Positions 23,242-35,600 are shown, counted from the first letter of the stretch. The stretch is 64,000 nucleotides of DNA from Nigrospora sphaerica (GCA_018287875.1 JAGVVL010000022.1:992001-1056000), one strand, 5' to 3'. Notes: a model not told the origin generated them from the sequence alone. Made by a program: numbers and translations.

Positions 23242-23796
23242 TGTTACGACCCCAAAAGATCCAAGCCAAGAAAAGTGGCTGAAGCACTGCACCAGCCACC
23301 AGGGACCTCTCCAGCCACAAAGGAAACTATCAACAGAGAAAGGCAACAATGGAACATTGCCCAGGCAAGGGAAACATTGCTAGGAACAGAAAGACTTCCT
23401 AATGGGGACAGGATGTCACGTGACGGATCATGGCCAAGACTATATGATCCAAGGTGGATCGATGGATCGAGTCGTCGAGCCATCGAGCCGGATCATAGGA
23501 TCGACCAGTCGATCCAATGATCCAATGTATCAATGAGGGAATGACTTGAGTATATAAGTCAGGAGGATTTTCTACATAGACAGTCATTACCTCAGTGATC
23601 AATCTAAGCATCTATCTCACCCATAGATGGGAGTAACCTCCTAACGACCTATTGTGAAGACTCAGACCAGTTACCCAGTCAAGCACCTCAGTTCATCAAG
23701 TTACCCTACGACCAGTGTTCAAGCTAGACAGACGCTCTCTGTCCCTGATTGTACAAACTCTACGTCACGCAGTACTTAGGTATAGCGTTCGTTACA
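23242..23796 (+). mobile_element. solo LTR, family B, copy 2
   Basis: 555 bp, TGTTACGACC...TCGTTACA, flanked by GTGTG at 23237-23241 and 23797-23801. It has the TATATAAG box and the conserved segment CAGTCATTACCTCAGTGATC. A GATCGATGGATCGA-rich stretch near 23450-23520 replaces the GGATAGCTTGGATAGC-type repeats of the other copies. Confidence 0.9.
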
Positions 23797-23801
23797 GTGT
23801 G

Positions 23802-24204
23802 GTCAGTGCTGTAAGGGCTACCAGAGACTGTATGCGATGCTGAATACGAATACGTACATTGAGCGTGCTCAACGTAAAAGTGCTTGGGGGGATATAAGAA
23901 CATATTTCTACAAAAAGGCTGGAATTGTACCTCCATTACCACTTCCATGTATCGCCGTTCACAGAGGTCGCTCACCCTGCAAGCCTCTGCTCGACACGGG
24001 CACTTTTGGTTCCCACGGCAACGGACTTAATTGGCCCCCTTCTACTTTGGTCAGTGATAGACTCGTTACTGTGTAATCACTGGCGATACTACCGCATTTC
24101 AGTTCGGGTTCATCTAACAATTGATAAGACTACATACTGTCCTAAGCTTGAGGAGATGGACCTGAACGTACTCCAGTAGTGAAAATAGACTTCATAGCCA
24201 AGGC
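23802..24204. other. no recognisable feature
   Basis: About 0.4 kb between two same-orientation family B LTRs. Because each LTR has its own matching duplication, this is host sequence and not the interior of a retroelement. No gene seen. Confidence 0.4.
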
Positions 24205-24209
24205 TGGTG

Positions 24210-24740
24210 TGTTACGACCCAAAAAGATCGAGCCAAGAAAAAGTGGCTCAGCACCGCACTAGCCACCCAAGGATCTCCCCAGCCACAAAGGAAACTATGG
24301 ACAGAGGAAAGGCAACTATGGGAACATTGCCCAGGCAAGGGAACTATTGCCAAGACCAGGAAGACTTCCTAATTTGGACAGGAGGTCACGTGATGGATAT
24401 GAGGATCGCAAGCTATCCAAGCTATCCACAGGGGTGGATATGCAGGATCACCAGCTATCCAACATATCCACGGTATCAATGAGGGAATGACTTGGTATAT
24501 AAGTCAGAAGGATTTCCTACATAGACAGTCATTACCTCAGTGATCAATCTAAGCATCTATCTCACCTATAGATGGGAGTAACCTCCTAACGACCTATTGT
24601 GAAGTTCAGACCAGTTACCCAGTCAATCACCCTCAGTTCATCAGTTACCCTACGACCAGTGTTCAAGCTAGACAGACGCTCTCTGTCCCTGATTGTACAA
24701 ACTCTACGTCACGCAGTACTTAGGTATAGCGTTCGTTACA
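24210..24740 (+). mobile_element. solo LTR, family B, copy 3
   Basis: 531 bp, TGTTACGACC...TCGTTACA, flanked by TGGTG at 24205-24209 and 24741-24745. Very close to copy 1 at 14739. Confidence 0.9.
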
Positions 24741-24879
24741 TGGTGGAGCCGGCCCGCCTGGGTGAATCGTCCTGCGGCTCGCAACTTAATTAATCACGCT
24801 TTCCATAGCTGCGTGGTTGCGGGAACGCGCCGGGGCGGGCTACTTTCCCCAGACCAACAGCACCTACCCCACCTGAGCG

Positions 24880-27480
24880 TGGGCAACGCTCCCCAGCAGC
24901 GGTTCAGTCTGCAGCTGTATGGGCATCTCAGCCGCCACCATGCCATCGCATGGCGCACCATCGTGCACTATGGCACCACCACAAGTCTCTTACAGCGTAA
25001 GCACAAGAAGCGGGGGTTTTAAAAAGACGTATTGGTCTTTTCTTCGCATTTATGCAGACTCAGCTCAATCTGCTTCAGGAGCTCCTTGTCATTGCTGTGG
25101 TCGCTGCAAGTGAGTCTTGGTGCCGGTCATCCGTCAATCCGTTTGCAAGTCAAGATCGAGGCAGAGCAATCACCCGCGCATCGCTTGAGGGGTAGGACAC
25201 TGGCTGAGCCCGCCCAATGATAGAGCTTCGTTCCTGGCTTGGTTCGTTGCAAAGAACCCGTCATCCGAACTCACTGCTCTTCACTCCTTCAACCGCGGAA
25301 TCAAGCAATCGCGCAGCAGCAATAATAGGGGCAGGCGATGCTCGAGTACAGCGCATGACCCATCATGCAGATCCCCATGATCTCCCCCGCGTATCTTGTT
25401 CTTGCAACCCAGAAAAGTGTGTTGGCATGCGGGACTGTTGAATAGCCCCCGAAGACAGCACCTACAGACGCCCCGCCGTGTTTCATTCCACGGCTGCTCG
25501 AGACGGCGTATGTGAGCCCGGTAGATCCGGCACCATCGCCTGCTGCGGCCTGGTGCAGAATCATGTTTCCACTCATCGCTTGTGGATATCGCATACCACT
25601 GCCGAAAAGTGGTAGCCCGAGGGGTGGCCCATAGTGATTGCCGGCGTATCCATCTACCGAGGTTAGTCCTGCTTGTGTTCCTGCGTGGGTGCCTTGCCTG
25701 GGAAGGGTAGCTGCTAGCCAATGTAGGCCTGCCATCCCGGACGAGGTATGGCGTCATGTTCTTGCACGACTCCGTATGGCTGCCATACAACATAGTTCTC
25801 TGGCTGTGCCTGCAGTGCTTGGTCCATTGGGTTGAAATGAGCGTCCATGGTGGTCTATAGCCAAGCAAGCGTCCCTAGAGGAACGTGGGTGAGGGCCCGT
25901 ACTTATGCTCAATTCCACCAGCTGGGCTTCCCAGCAAGCGCTGGTGCCGCAAAGAACCTGACCTCAGGATCTCACTTCGGGCTTCGGAACGGGAGGCAAG
26001 GGATCGAGTAGGCCAGACATGGCGGGTGCTATTCCATGGACGAGAACTGTATGGCCGCATCCAACACCGCTGTCCGCGCCACGGCAAGCGAGGGACCGTT
26101 GGTGCGATTGATCCGTCGGCACATCGCAGTATTGATGTTTAAGGCACCTATACCAAGGCGGCGGCTGGCATCGACCCCGAAGATGCTGCGGCTATCCTCC
26201 GAAAACAAGGCACACACTGCGGGTGGCAACACCAGGTAGGCCCGTTGCGTGCTGGCCTAGGTATGCTGGTGGGTCACTCGGCTCGTCCAGCGTTTGCGCC
26301 ACGGAATGGCGGCAAATGGGACAGACGAACATGCGACGTCGTGTGCGCCGGCCCATGTTCATGTTGCGGCATCCTCCCGGCCATTGTGGTGCATTGTCGC
26401 TCGCGTGCCGTACTGGAAGACGAGAGGTCAAGACCGGACTGGCGCTGTGTGGTGTTGTACCCGTCTGTTCTTGTGCGCGGCGCAACCTACCTCTCGTCGG
26501 ACGGCCTTCCCGTTCCGAGATTGCCCCGGGGTTGAAGAGGCCAGCGCACGCCAAGCAGCAGCCTGGTGCGTATCACCAGTCTTTCCTTGCGCTCAGGTCC
26601 AAAACCATGAAGACAAACGATCGAGTCGACGAGATGGGGAGGCTACGTCTAGGTGACTCGGAGCGGCTTCGGTTAGCCGTTATGGGAGCGTGCCGTGGGC
26701 CTTGTAACGCGTGCCGCTCCACGTCTGCTCCGTAACGACGATCGCCCGAGCGCGTAGCGTGGCAGGCGGAGTCGTGGACCAGCCTGCCTCAGGAACGAAA
26801 AACTTCGCTAGGCTGCCCCGGTTTTCTTGTGCTGTTCTCGTTGATGAGTCGTGGGGAAGTCGCGTCGTGGTCTGCGATCCGGTTCCACGTAAGGCGAGCA
26901 GATTAGTACGGCGGGGGCGCTTCGGATGGAAGGAATGTCGGGGACTTGACGACTAAGGCGGCCTGCACGTCCATCGCTCGCCGGGCTCGTGTGGCGTACG
27001 GTAGAACGGGGAGACGCACCGGGCGACTCCGATTTACGAGGTGATACCAGGCAGTACAGGGGAACCCTCCTTTGCGTGCCGTGACGCTATCCATACAAAA
27101 CGCGACAAGTCGCTTGCTGGGGTGCCCGGCTCCGCTGGCCAATTATGAACCGATCGCAGGGATGCCGGCGGTTTTGCGTTGACGAGGGTCAGGCACCCCC
27201 GTCGTCGAGGCCAGCCGTCGAGGGTCGGGCATGCACGGCGAGGTACTCTTTGGCTGGGCTTGGATAACAGGGAGCGACGCGAGGCGACATGGAGTGCCAT
27301 CTTTCGATGTTCGCATCGCGTGCTTCCGCGGCCCCGTACGGCTGGACAGCCCTGTACCCCCCAACAGCACGTCACAACGCGTTTGCTGGCGAGTGGCGGG
27401 CACCACACGGCTCTACTGCTGTCTGCGAGGGCGCCCACTAGTGGTGTCATCCTCTCTCTACTCAAAAATGGCCATAGCCT
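24880..27480. repeat. segmental duplication, copy 1 (downstream of NLR1)
   Basis: Collinear and same-orientation match to 53890-56400, diverged by roughly 15-20 per cent by eye. Strong anchors are 25300-25600 with 54300-54600, 25890-26340 with 54920-55370, and 26980-27300 with 55985-56290. Both copies lie just beyond the 3' end of a minus-strand TPR gene, so the duplicated unit probably included an NLR gene. Parts of 26900-27400 also have a third, more diverged relative at 33890-34600 on the opposite strand. Confidence 0.8.
25281..26340 (-). pseudogene. unknown gene, broken; paralogue of 54294-55345
   Basis: Several minus-strand segments are conserved at protein level with the other copy, in the same order: MFVCPICRHSVAQTLDEPSD, then LNINTAMCRRINRTNGPSLA, then DQALQAQPENYVVWQPYG, then GNMILHQAAAGDGAGSTG followed by ANTLFWVARTRYAGEI. 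They lie in different frames and are separated by stops, so this is either a multi-intron gene or a pseudogene. The first segment has a CxxC pair but no complete zinc-finger pattern I recognise. Function unknown. Confidence 0.35.
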
Positions 27481-28086
27481 AACAGCAGAACGGGGCGCGA
27501 TCGGTACCGCTCTTCGCGTCTTTATAGCCCTGTGTGGTATGCTTCCCGAGACGCGTCACTCTGCCTTGGCGGGACAGCAGGGACTCGCCTCTGCTCTTCG
27601 CTTTATCATTCATTAATACGAGACAGAAACTGCCGGTATCTAGCGCGATAAACAAGCCCTGTAGGTAGTGGGCAAGGAAACGGGACGAAGGTTCTAGTTG
27701 CTTCGACTGGGTAATCCCCAAGCGTGGGCCAGCCGCACCGATGTTATTCGTAGGACCGAGGCTGCCCAGAACGCGCTTCCGTGAGAGACGAAACGGGTGG
27801 TGCAGCCGTCTCGCCACGACAGAACTGGCTAAAGCCTTCCCTCCCCGTGACTGGCATTCTAACTGTGCAGCATTCTAAGCTTTATCTATGCTGAACATCA
27901 ACATCCCCTTCACTCACTTTATCTACCTGATACGCCATTGTTTGCTTTCTGGTTCAGCCTGGCCATATAGGGTGGTTCTCGGCGCCCAAGAGACTGGGAT
28001 TCCCTCGGCGCGGCGCAACTGTCTACCGATGTAACCGCCTCTCCCACTCGTTCGTCTCCCGCCTCGCGAAGACGTCCACCGACCTT
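27481..28086. other. 3' flank of NLR1
   Basis: Follows the NLR1 stop codon on the minus strand. No gene seen. Confidence 0.35.
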
Positions 28087-30914
28087 CTACTCTAGCGTTT
28101 GTTGATGTATTTGCTCCACCTCCGCGTACTTCCCCTGCTGCCGAAGCACGAGTGCCAGGTTGTTCATACTGGCGAGTGTGGAGGGATGGTCGGGGCTCAA
28201 CGCCGTCTTCCTCAGTTCCAGTGTCTGCCGATGCATCGTCTCCGCCTCCGCGTACTTCCCCTGTTGCTGAAGCACGACTGCCAGGTTGTTCATGCTAGTG
28301 GGTGTGTCAGGATGGCCAGGGCCCAGTGCCGTCTTCCTTAGTCCCAATGTCTGCCGATGCATCGTCTCTGCCTCCGCGTACTTCCCCTGCCCATAGAGTG
28401 CATTCGCGATATTCATCATGCTGGTAAGTGTGTCGGGATGGCCGGGGCCCAGCTCCGTCTTCCTTAGTTCCAATGTCTGCCGATGTATCGTCTCCGCCTC
28501 CGCGTACTTCCCCTGCTGTTGAAGCACTTCTGCCAGGTTGTTCATGCTGTCGAGTGTGTCGGGATGGCTGGGGCCCAGCGCCGTTTTCCTTAGTTCCAGT
28601 GTCTGCCGATGCATCGTCTCTGCCTCCGCGTGTTTCCCCTGCTGCCGAAGCACTTCTGCCAGATTGTTCATGCTGTCGAGAGTGTCGCGATGCGCTGAGC
28701 CGAACACCTTCACTAGATTTACCGCTTTCTTACAGAACACCTCCGCCTCTGCATACTTCCCAGTCAGCCTCATCCTCTCTCCAGTACGCAGCAGCACTGT
28801 CCAAAGAGGCCGCTTATTGATGCATTGGCCCTCGAATTCCAGGACAGCTTGTGTATGCGGCAAATAGCCAGACCATGCCTCTCGGTTTTCGTGCGTTGGC
28901 CAAGGGAGCACTTGTGCCAGTCTAGCTATCGTCTTTGTGACCTGTTCTTGTTCCCTGCCTTGCTCTCGGAGCCAGTTGCGCATGACGAGGCGAACGAGGC
29001 GATGTACATCGAACCTAGCTGGCACATCGCTAGAAGCATGATCGTAGGCATCGTCGGAGACATCGTCGGAGACATCATCGGAGACCTCATGTGACGTGTT
29101 TGGAAGAAACTCGGGTACTTTCCGCTGTAGGAATGCGTATGCCTCTAGCGTGCTGATCGCCTCAGACACCGCTCTGTTGCTGTCGCCTGGCGGAAACAAC
29201 GTCGCTAGGATATCTTTTTCTGCTAAGTAACAGACAAACTGGAGGTAAGCGGCTGCGAGTGGCTTGTCCCGCGCGATGTGTTCGAAGGAGATCAGCCATG
29301 TGAGGGCCACGGGATTCCGAATCGTCTCGTATCGAGTCTGGTCGGTGAATTCCTCGCTCAGCAAGCTTACCCTTTCCTTGTCGCTCGACCTGCAGAAACC
29401 GACGTAGTTTGCTATCGTTACATTCCGATTCGAAGCTATATACGCCGAGGCTTGCTTGATTGCGAGTGGTAAGTAGGCGCGGTACTCTAGTAGCTCCGCC
29501 GTGTGTTTTAGGTGGCCTATCTGGCGTTTCTCTAGGCCTTGGTGTAAAAGCTTCGATGCCTCCGATTGATCCGGTTCCGGCAAGCTGATTACTCGGCTAT
29601 CGAGTCGGACTGCGACTTGGTGGTTCCTGGTCGTGAATAGGATCGAACCCGATAAACTGAAAGGGAGGCATGACATCAGCTGACTATCGGTCAATAGCAG
29701 CATGTCGTCGGCATTGTCAATGATAAGAAGCCACTGCCCCGCATCGGCTTGACCGAGAGCAGCCTTTACGAGCTTTTTTACGTCGGCTTTATCCTCGGCG
29801 ATCCTATTGACTCCTAGAGCTTGGCCAATCTCCCGGTAGGCGTTCTCGAACATGGCCATGTTCACAGCTGGAGCCTAAAAGACGGAGCAATAGGGATACT
29901 CCTTCCGAACACGATAGACCGCCTCGATAGCGACCTGTGTCTTTCCAATGCCGCCAAGGCCCTCGATGACGGTCCGTTGGCACGTATTGGAATATGCGGT
30001 AGGGGGCAGCCTCCCGACGAGCTGCCGTAGAATAGACTCACGGCCCACAAAGTTTTCATTCTGTCCAAATGGTACGATGAAATGGGCGCCGAATTTGTCT
30101 GTCGAAAAGCGTTAGAGGTCGCGACGTCGTCCTAGGAGTTGGACTTACCTGAAATAGTTCCGGCGGTGCCTTGTGAACACTTCTGAATCTCCCCCCGTAG
30201 TCGAATGAATGCTTTTTCCTCCCCTTCACCGTATATTAACGGCAGGTAAATGTTAAAGACCCCAAGCAGCGAGTACGCTCGATCCTCGGGGCGTTTCGTC
30301 GCACGGCTCCTCATCCAAGAGAATCGCTCGTGCACGCTGAACCGGGACAGCGGCTGCCCTCGAAGGGCCTCGGCCGAGATCCCCGTGATCTCCTGCAGGA
30401 GCCCTTCCAGCGACGTCTTGTCGCCTAAGCGTTGGCCCTCCACCGAGAAGAAGGTGACGGATGTAGGAGCGAGCAGTTCTTGGAGCGTCCAGCCGCGCGA
30501 AAACCACCGGCTATTCCGGAAGGCCGCGGTCCACGATGCGCCCGGCGGCTTCGCAACCCCGCTTCCGGCACCTGTGGAGGCATCGACCAGATACACGTAG
30601 CATTGGGCGGCGTTCTGGTACCAGCGGAACATCGAATTAATCGCCTCGGACAACTCCGTATGATTCGGCTTGTCGATGCAGCACGTGTCGACCCAAAAGT
30701 GCTGCAGGCCATCCGAGGCAGCCTGCTCGCCGCAGAACGTGAGCTTTCGATACCCCGCCTTGCCCTGGCCAGCGTCCTGCTGGACGTCCTGAAAGGTGAC
30801 CTCCTGGTCATCGTCGCCCCAGGTGTGCGAAAGAATGGCATACGGGGGAATATTGTCCACCAAGTCCCTGGTTAGGGCTAAGCGCCCGTCGCTTCTGCGC
30901 TGTAGGAGTCGCAT
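28087..30914 (-). pseudogene. NLR1: HET-NB-ARC-TPR protein with one premature stop
   Basis: Fungal NOD-like receptor of the STAND class, the group that includes heterokaryon-incompatibility and cell-death proteins. Exon 1 is 30914-30149 and exon 2 is 30098-28087, with a 50-bp intron (GTAAGT, branch CTAAC); 925 codons in all. The HET domain (residues 1-255) has PPYAILSHTWGDDD, FWVDTCCIDK and SRGWTLQELLAP. The NB-ARC has a P-loop GLGGIGKTQ near residue 303, Walker B LLIIDNADD, SILFTTRN and LPLAIKQASAY. About five and a half kinesin-light-chain-type 42-residue TPRs (GKYAEAETMHRQTLEL..ALGP.HPDTL.SMNNLA) end the protein. Codon 330 (29875-29877) is TAG where NLR2 has TGG, a CpA-to-TpA change on the other strand. 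Otherwise the frame is open, so damage is minimal and could be read-through, RIP or a null allele. Confidence 0.9.
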
Positions 30915-31744
30915 CGCGGGGTAAGGTATTCGTGGTCGGTGAAGATCGGAGGTCAGATTCAGGGCGACAGGTCGAAGAGGGGTAGGGTCGTTCAGGCGAT
31001 AGCGGGCTGTGCTATTGACATCGCCTTGCTGATGTGGCGCTTTGCCTGCGTCTGGAATGGTTGTGGTTGGTCGGTTGATTCACCTTACCTCTGCGGTTCA
31101 GCCGAGCCATCCCATCCTGCCATCCTCGCGCCCACTGCTGTGCCTCATGGCCACAGTGAACCGTCTAGTAGGCTCTCAGTGGTCGGCTTCGTACTGCGTT
31201 GCACCGTTTCAAGACATGGATTGACCAGCATGGTGCGTGCGATGAGCTCAAAGCGTAGACCCAGTGTGGGAACGCGGGGCCAGTCGTAGAGGGAACCAGC
31301 ACCTCCAACGCGCGCGCGTGGTCATCCGGGCGTGTTCGTTAGCAATGCGAGCATGGTCCATTACACAACACACGACCTCCACATACCACTGCTCATGTGG
31401 AACAAGAGTCACGTGACCCGCAAAGGACAATGCTGCTTGTATATCGATGGGCGCTTAAACGCCTTCCGCTCGGTATTCGACTACCATGACAGACGGCACG
31501 GCTTTGGAATAACCGATGGATGGGACCAGGAATCCTGGAGATGGCGTCCGCCCACGCCCCGCCTCGTACGGCACCGCGCCCGAGCCACAAGACAACCCAG
31601 TCTGCCCAGGGGATCCATTCGCCCGTTTGGAAGCTACCGGAGTGCGTCCAAGTCGCATGAGGAGACGGGACGAACGGCCATAGGTGACTCCTGTCAAGCG
31701 CCATGCATCGACTGTGAAAGGTCATTGGGTGGCAGGACGGACTA
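30915..31744. other. upstream region of NLR1
   Basis: Just before the start codon the element AAATACCTTAC-like AATACCTTAC is shared with the NLR2 upstream region (36065-36075). No gene seen in the rest. Confidence 0.4.
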
Positions 31745-32452
31745 GTGCCAGCGTGGTCAGCCCGTGTTCGCTGCTTCGAACCACGGTCACTGCGGGCGGG
31801 TCCAGGATGGCTTTCCGACCGACGAAGTTTTCGTTCTGGCTGAACGGGACGAGAAAGTGTCGTTTAGGACGAGCTGGACGGGCTGGCAGGCATTAGACTC
31901 ATTTCGGATCTAGACATCTTCCAAATGTAGCTTACAATTCTCCGGGCCATCTAGATTGCCTGCTACTAGCGGCGGAATGATGGTGAGAAGCTCTTTGGCA
32001 TACGCTGCCGCTATCGCCGCGGCGTACGGCTGCCACCGCTTGTTCTTGTGCGCGCCCGCATAGTTGCAGATCCCCCGCACCACTAGGCAGGGGAAGTTGT
32101 TCATCAGTCCGGCCGCCTCCATCTCGAAGCATAGCACACCACCTAGCTCCTGGCTGTACCGGTCGCGCGTCGGCCCGTCCCGCATCACCTGGTTACCGGA
32201 CGCGATCGTGCCGAAGAGGACTGGGTTAGCGATTGGGCGTGGCTCCCTGTCGAGCACATCTTCCGGGCGGCATTTTGCACAGGTCGCCCCAGCCACATGC
32301 TCCGACGATACCACGGAGAGGTTGGAGTCGGTCGGGTGGGAGGGAAGGTCGGCGAACTTCTCGTCCATCATCTCGGCGGCGGCGGCCAGCTCGACGGGCA
32401 GGGCGCAGACCCAGCCGACGGTGAAGTCGCGAGCGGGCACGGACTTCGCCAT
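31745..32452 (-). pseudogene. PNP-NB-ARC NLR remnant with internal deletion
   Basis: Starts at an ATG at 32452 with the fungal NLR-type nucleoside phosphorylase N-terminus [18 protein letters not shown] and PSHPTDSN. The central part of the domain, roughly 150 residues in the family, is missing. The frame resumes with [40 protein letters not shown] and [14 protein letters not shown], ending near 31910. Further along, about 31800-31870, is [19 protein letters not shown], the linker that starts the NB-ARC domain in such receptors (NLR1 and NLR2 have [19 protein letters not shown]). No P-loop follows. Thus it is a truncated relic of a PNP-type receptor lying between two HET-type receptors. Confidence 0.8.
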
Positions 32453-33439
32453 CGCGCGGCGGGGTCGGCGGGGGTGTGTGAAGCAAGCGGTCGCGAGGGG
32501 GCCTCGCGGATCTTTTGTGCCTACGGAACGCGACGCTGGGCGATAGGAAGGCAGGTGCTGACCTGGATGCTGTCTCTGGGGGGTCGGCCTGTGTACTATT
32601 TGGCCCTGATCTTGGCGCACTGCAGGCTGTTACATTGTGACCCCAGATGGAAGCACTAGCCGTCCTGGGACTGCTTCAGTTTTTAGAACCAGTCGAGCCC
32701 GGCAGCAGCGACGCAGCTGTCCCAGCACTTTGCGGCTGATGCGGCCTGGGCGAGACGTGCTTTGCGGACCCAATCGCAACGTGGACGACTATCCGACTGC
32801 TGATCGTTTAACAATGGCCACGCGTTGTGAGGCTCAATGACAGCCCCTCTATTAGCTGAGACGGCGACCCATCCTTCCTGCTAACCTTGCCCGCCATGGG
32901 GTTGGAAGCTAGCGGCTGGGCGATGCAAATGCAACCAGCAAGAGCTTGGTGAGCTGAGGTTCGGTAATGAGATTCCCGTTCTGATATCCTGACCCAAGTC
33001 AAAGAAACTGCTGCCGGTGCCTTTGAGCACCATGCTTTCAGGCGGGACTTGGTGCTTGTTCTTCGCGCCCATCAAGCCGACACCCACCATACGCCCCATT
33101 CGATTCTTGGTACTTTGTGAGCTGGCACCAGCCACGACCTACAAGGGTCGTGGTTGCTTCTGCCAGAGAATGCGAACGCTTCGCGCTCGTATGAAGCTGC
33201 ACCCTGCGGAGCCGGTATCGCCCGTGCGGGACATAAATACTCTTTGTGTCACGCAGGTCTTCATTCCAACAGAGTCTCCTCATACCTCAGAGGACAATCT
33301 GGACTTCATCCAAGATCTTGCTACGCCGACGCCAGGATGCGGCGAAGGAAACGCCCTTCCATGTACAGGCGGGGTGAGCCACGCGGCAACAAGTTGGTGT
33401 CCGTGTTTGGGCGCATCCCCCCGTGGGGAGGACAACACA
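32453..33439. other. no recognisable gene
   Basis: Upstream sequence of the PNP remnant. The open frames here show no family features. Confidence 0.35.
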
Positions 33440-34600
33440 AGCAGCAGCACCGAGCGCATTTTCTCCCCTGGATGCCACTTGTAGTAACCTACGCGGGGCG
33501 GGGGAAAGGCTACAGCGCAGATGGGCCGTTCAGTTGAGAAGAAAGAGCGGCCCAACTGGTGGCCGCCGTTCGCTGGGAAAACGCGTCGAGGCGCGCTACA
33601 AGCGGGTGCTGTAAGGGCGGGGCTGCCCGGTCGTCCTGGCCACACGAGAAGCACGCGCGGGACACCGGTAGAAGCCATTGCCTTGTCACTTCGCAGGGCC
33701 ACGTCTTGAGGTTCAAGGCGAGCCACAAAAGTACCTTGACGTGCCTGCTTGGTCCTCGACGTCGAGCCCCCACGATGGCCTTGTTTGGTACTTGTCGGAC
33801 ACGGCGCAGCGGGCCACTCCGCAATCTGGCTATCGTAGATCAATTTAGCGGAGACCCTAGCAAGCGTCATGTCGCGTAGGGTACGCACGGCGTGACGCTA
33901 TGCGACGGGCGAGGCCCCGGTCGATCGTCCACCACTCCCCGGGAAAGCGCGTTGCGAGGCGCTGTGGTGGGTGGTGCGAGTGCGGGGTTGCCCGGTAGTA
34001 CGGGGCCCACGGAAGCACGCGATGCGAGTACCAACAATGGCATTCGATTGTCACGTCGCATGGCGGCTCCGTCGTCAGAGACGAACCGTGAGAGTACCTC
34101 GCCGTACACGCTCGGCCCTTGACGGTGAGCCCCGACTACGGCAGCGTCTGCCCTCGTCAACGCAAAGCAGCCGACGCCCCTGCGCTCGGGTCCTCGGAGA
34201 CCAACTGCGCTGGAAACCTAACAGGCTCCCAGTTGCGTATTGTACGGACAGCGTGACGGCACGCGACAGGGTTTCCCCTGCACCTTCCATATCGCTTTGG
34301 AAAGCAGAGACGCCCGGTAGATCTCCCTGCTCTGCTGTACGCCACGCCGCACGAACCTGGCAAGTGATGGGTGGCAAGGCGCCCCTCGATTGTCGAGGCC
34401 CCGAAGTTCCTGCGATCCGAGCCGCCCGGCCCTCCGACTCTCCTTGCACAGCCCTTGAACCGGACCAGAGACCACGACGCGAACCTCGCCCACAGCCCAT
34501 CACCGAGAGTGGCACAAGAAGACGAGGACAGGCTAGCGAAGCTTCCCCCCGGGAGCCGACCGGCACTGTGGCAGAACGCGTCACGAGGTCCACGACACGC
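33440..34600 (+). repeat. interspersed repeat related to the NLR-flanking duplication
   Basis: Two partial tandem copies (about 33540-33720 and 33920-34080) of a unit containing a GGGGTTGCCCGGTAGTACGG-like core, followed by sequence similar to the reverse complement of 26900-27400 and 55750-56400. Shared translated pieces include VRVRG(C/Y)PVV, VA(Y/F)CTDSVTARD and GQASE. The long open frames on both strands are probably incidental to GC richness, although the frame 33971-34798 aligns in phase with the one at 55653-56372 (minus). Confidence 0.55.
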
Positions 34601-34948
34601 TCTTTCTACAATTGCTGGCTCGAAGCCGCTCCAAGGCGGCGTAGCATATACTCCCTGCCTTGCCGCCTCAATCGCCGCCCTTCGTGTCCCACTTCTCTCT
34701 GGCGCGCGGAAAGATGCGTGATGTACCCCCGGCTCTGCGCGTGGACTGGCCTCTCCTACCACTGGAGCAATCTCCCCCACGAAAAGGCCGTCTACTGACA
34801 GGAAGGTCGGGCCGTGCTCCAAAACGGACGAGTACAACACCGCAAAGCTACGGCCCTCCGCCCAATCGTCTCGCCTGTGTAAGGCGGGCATGGAAACCCG
34901 TACAGATATCCGCTCTTCGTAGACAACATGCCTTGATTGAAGATACAC

Positions 34949-35600
34949 CTATCCATTCACTAGCTTTCCAGTACGGGTGGACTTGAGCGCATACATCCGA
35001 ACAGGCAAAAGCTTTCTGGAGGAGACTGTAGGCAGGCCCTTGTGCAAGTCGGTTTTGATAATCCGCAGGCCGGCTTGCGTGATGAGTTTCCGAAACTTGC
35101 TGTCTTCTCTGTACCCGGTCAGCACTTGTCAAACGTCAAGATTGGTCGATGGCTTTTACATCGTTCGGGCGCCAACGACCAACGTAACTCACCTGGTCAG
35201 GCTACTGTCGGTGGTATCGAAGTAGTCGGAGCCGCTTGTGCTTATGTTTTCTTTCACTATAATCACACCGTTTGCGGGGCTTAAGGCTTGCTGGCACCGC
35301 ATCAAAAAGGCCATAAGATGCTCGTCTGTTAGATAGCCCACGCACCACTGAATCCAGACCAGATCGTATTGGACCCCCTCAACAGGCGACTATTCCTCAA
35401 GACCTACGTTGAAGATGCTCCGGACGTCACTGGTTTCTCGCAGCCTGTCGTTGAACTTAGCTACAGGCTCGATCACATCGATGTGCGAGGCCACGCCACG
35501 GAGAAGCCCATTGGTTACTCGCCCGATGCTATTTCACCCAAGCAACGCCTTAGTGGTCTTGTACCAGGTTGGGTGTTCAAAGTTCATTGTAAAACAACGC
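34949..35600 (-). pseudogene. N-terminal protein methyltransferase (NTM1-like) pseudogene
   Basis: Resembles AdoMet-dependent alpha-N-terminal (Pro/Lys) protein methyltransferases. Readable segments are SIGRVTNGLL, HIDVIEPVAKFNDRLRE, YDLVWIQWCVGYLTDEHL, FLMRCQQALSPANGVIIVKEN and, after an 84-bp intron (GTGAGT, 35192-35109), EDSKFRKLITQAGLRIIKTD followed by VRMYAL and a stop at 34949. Damage: an in-frame TGA at 35534-35536 close to the expected glycine-rich AdoMet motif, and a TAG at 35390-35392 where TGG is expected (EE-W-SPVEG). The N-terminal third is absent. Confidence 0.75.

Noticed and set aside
23242..24740. Two same-orientation LTRs 0.4 kb apart as one retrotransposon
   Set aside because: Each LTR has its own perfect 5-bp duplication (GTGTG and TGGTG), so they are separate solo LTRs.
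32226..34948. Many long overlapping open frames on both strands
   Set aside because: GC-rich sequence gives chance frames; none has domain features, and real signals (PNP, methyltransferase) lie in only one frame each.
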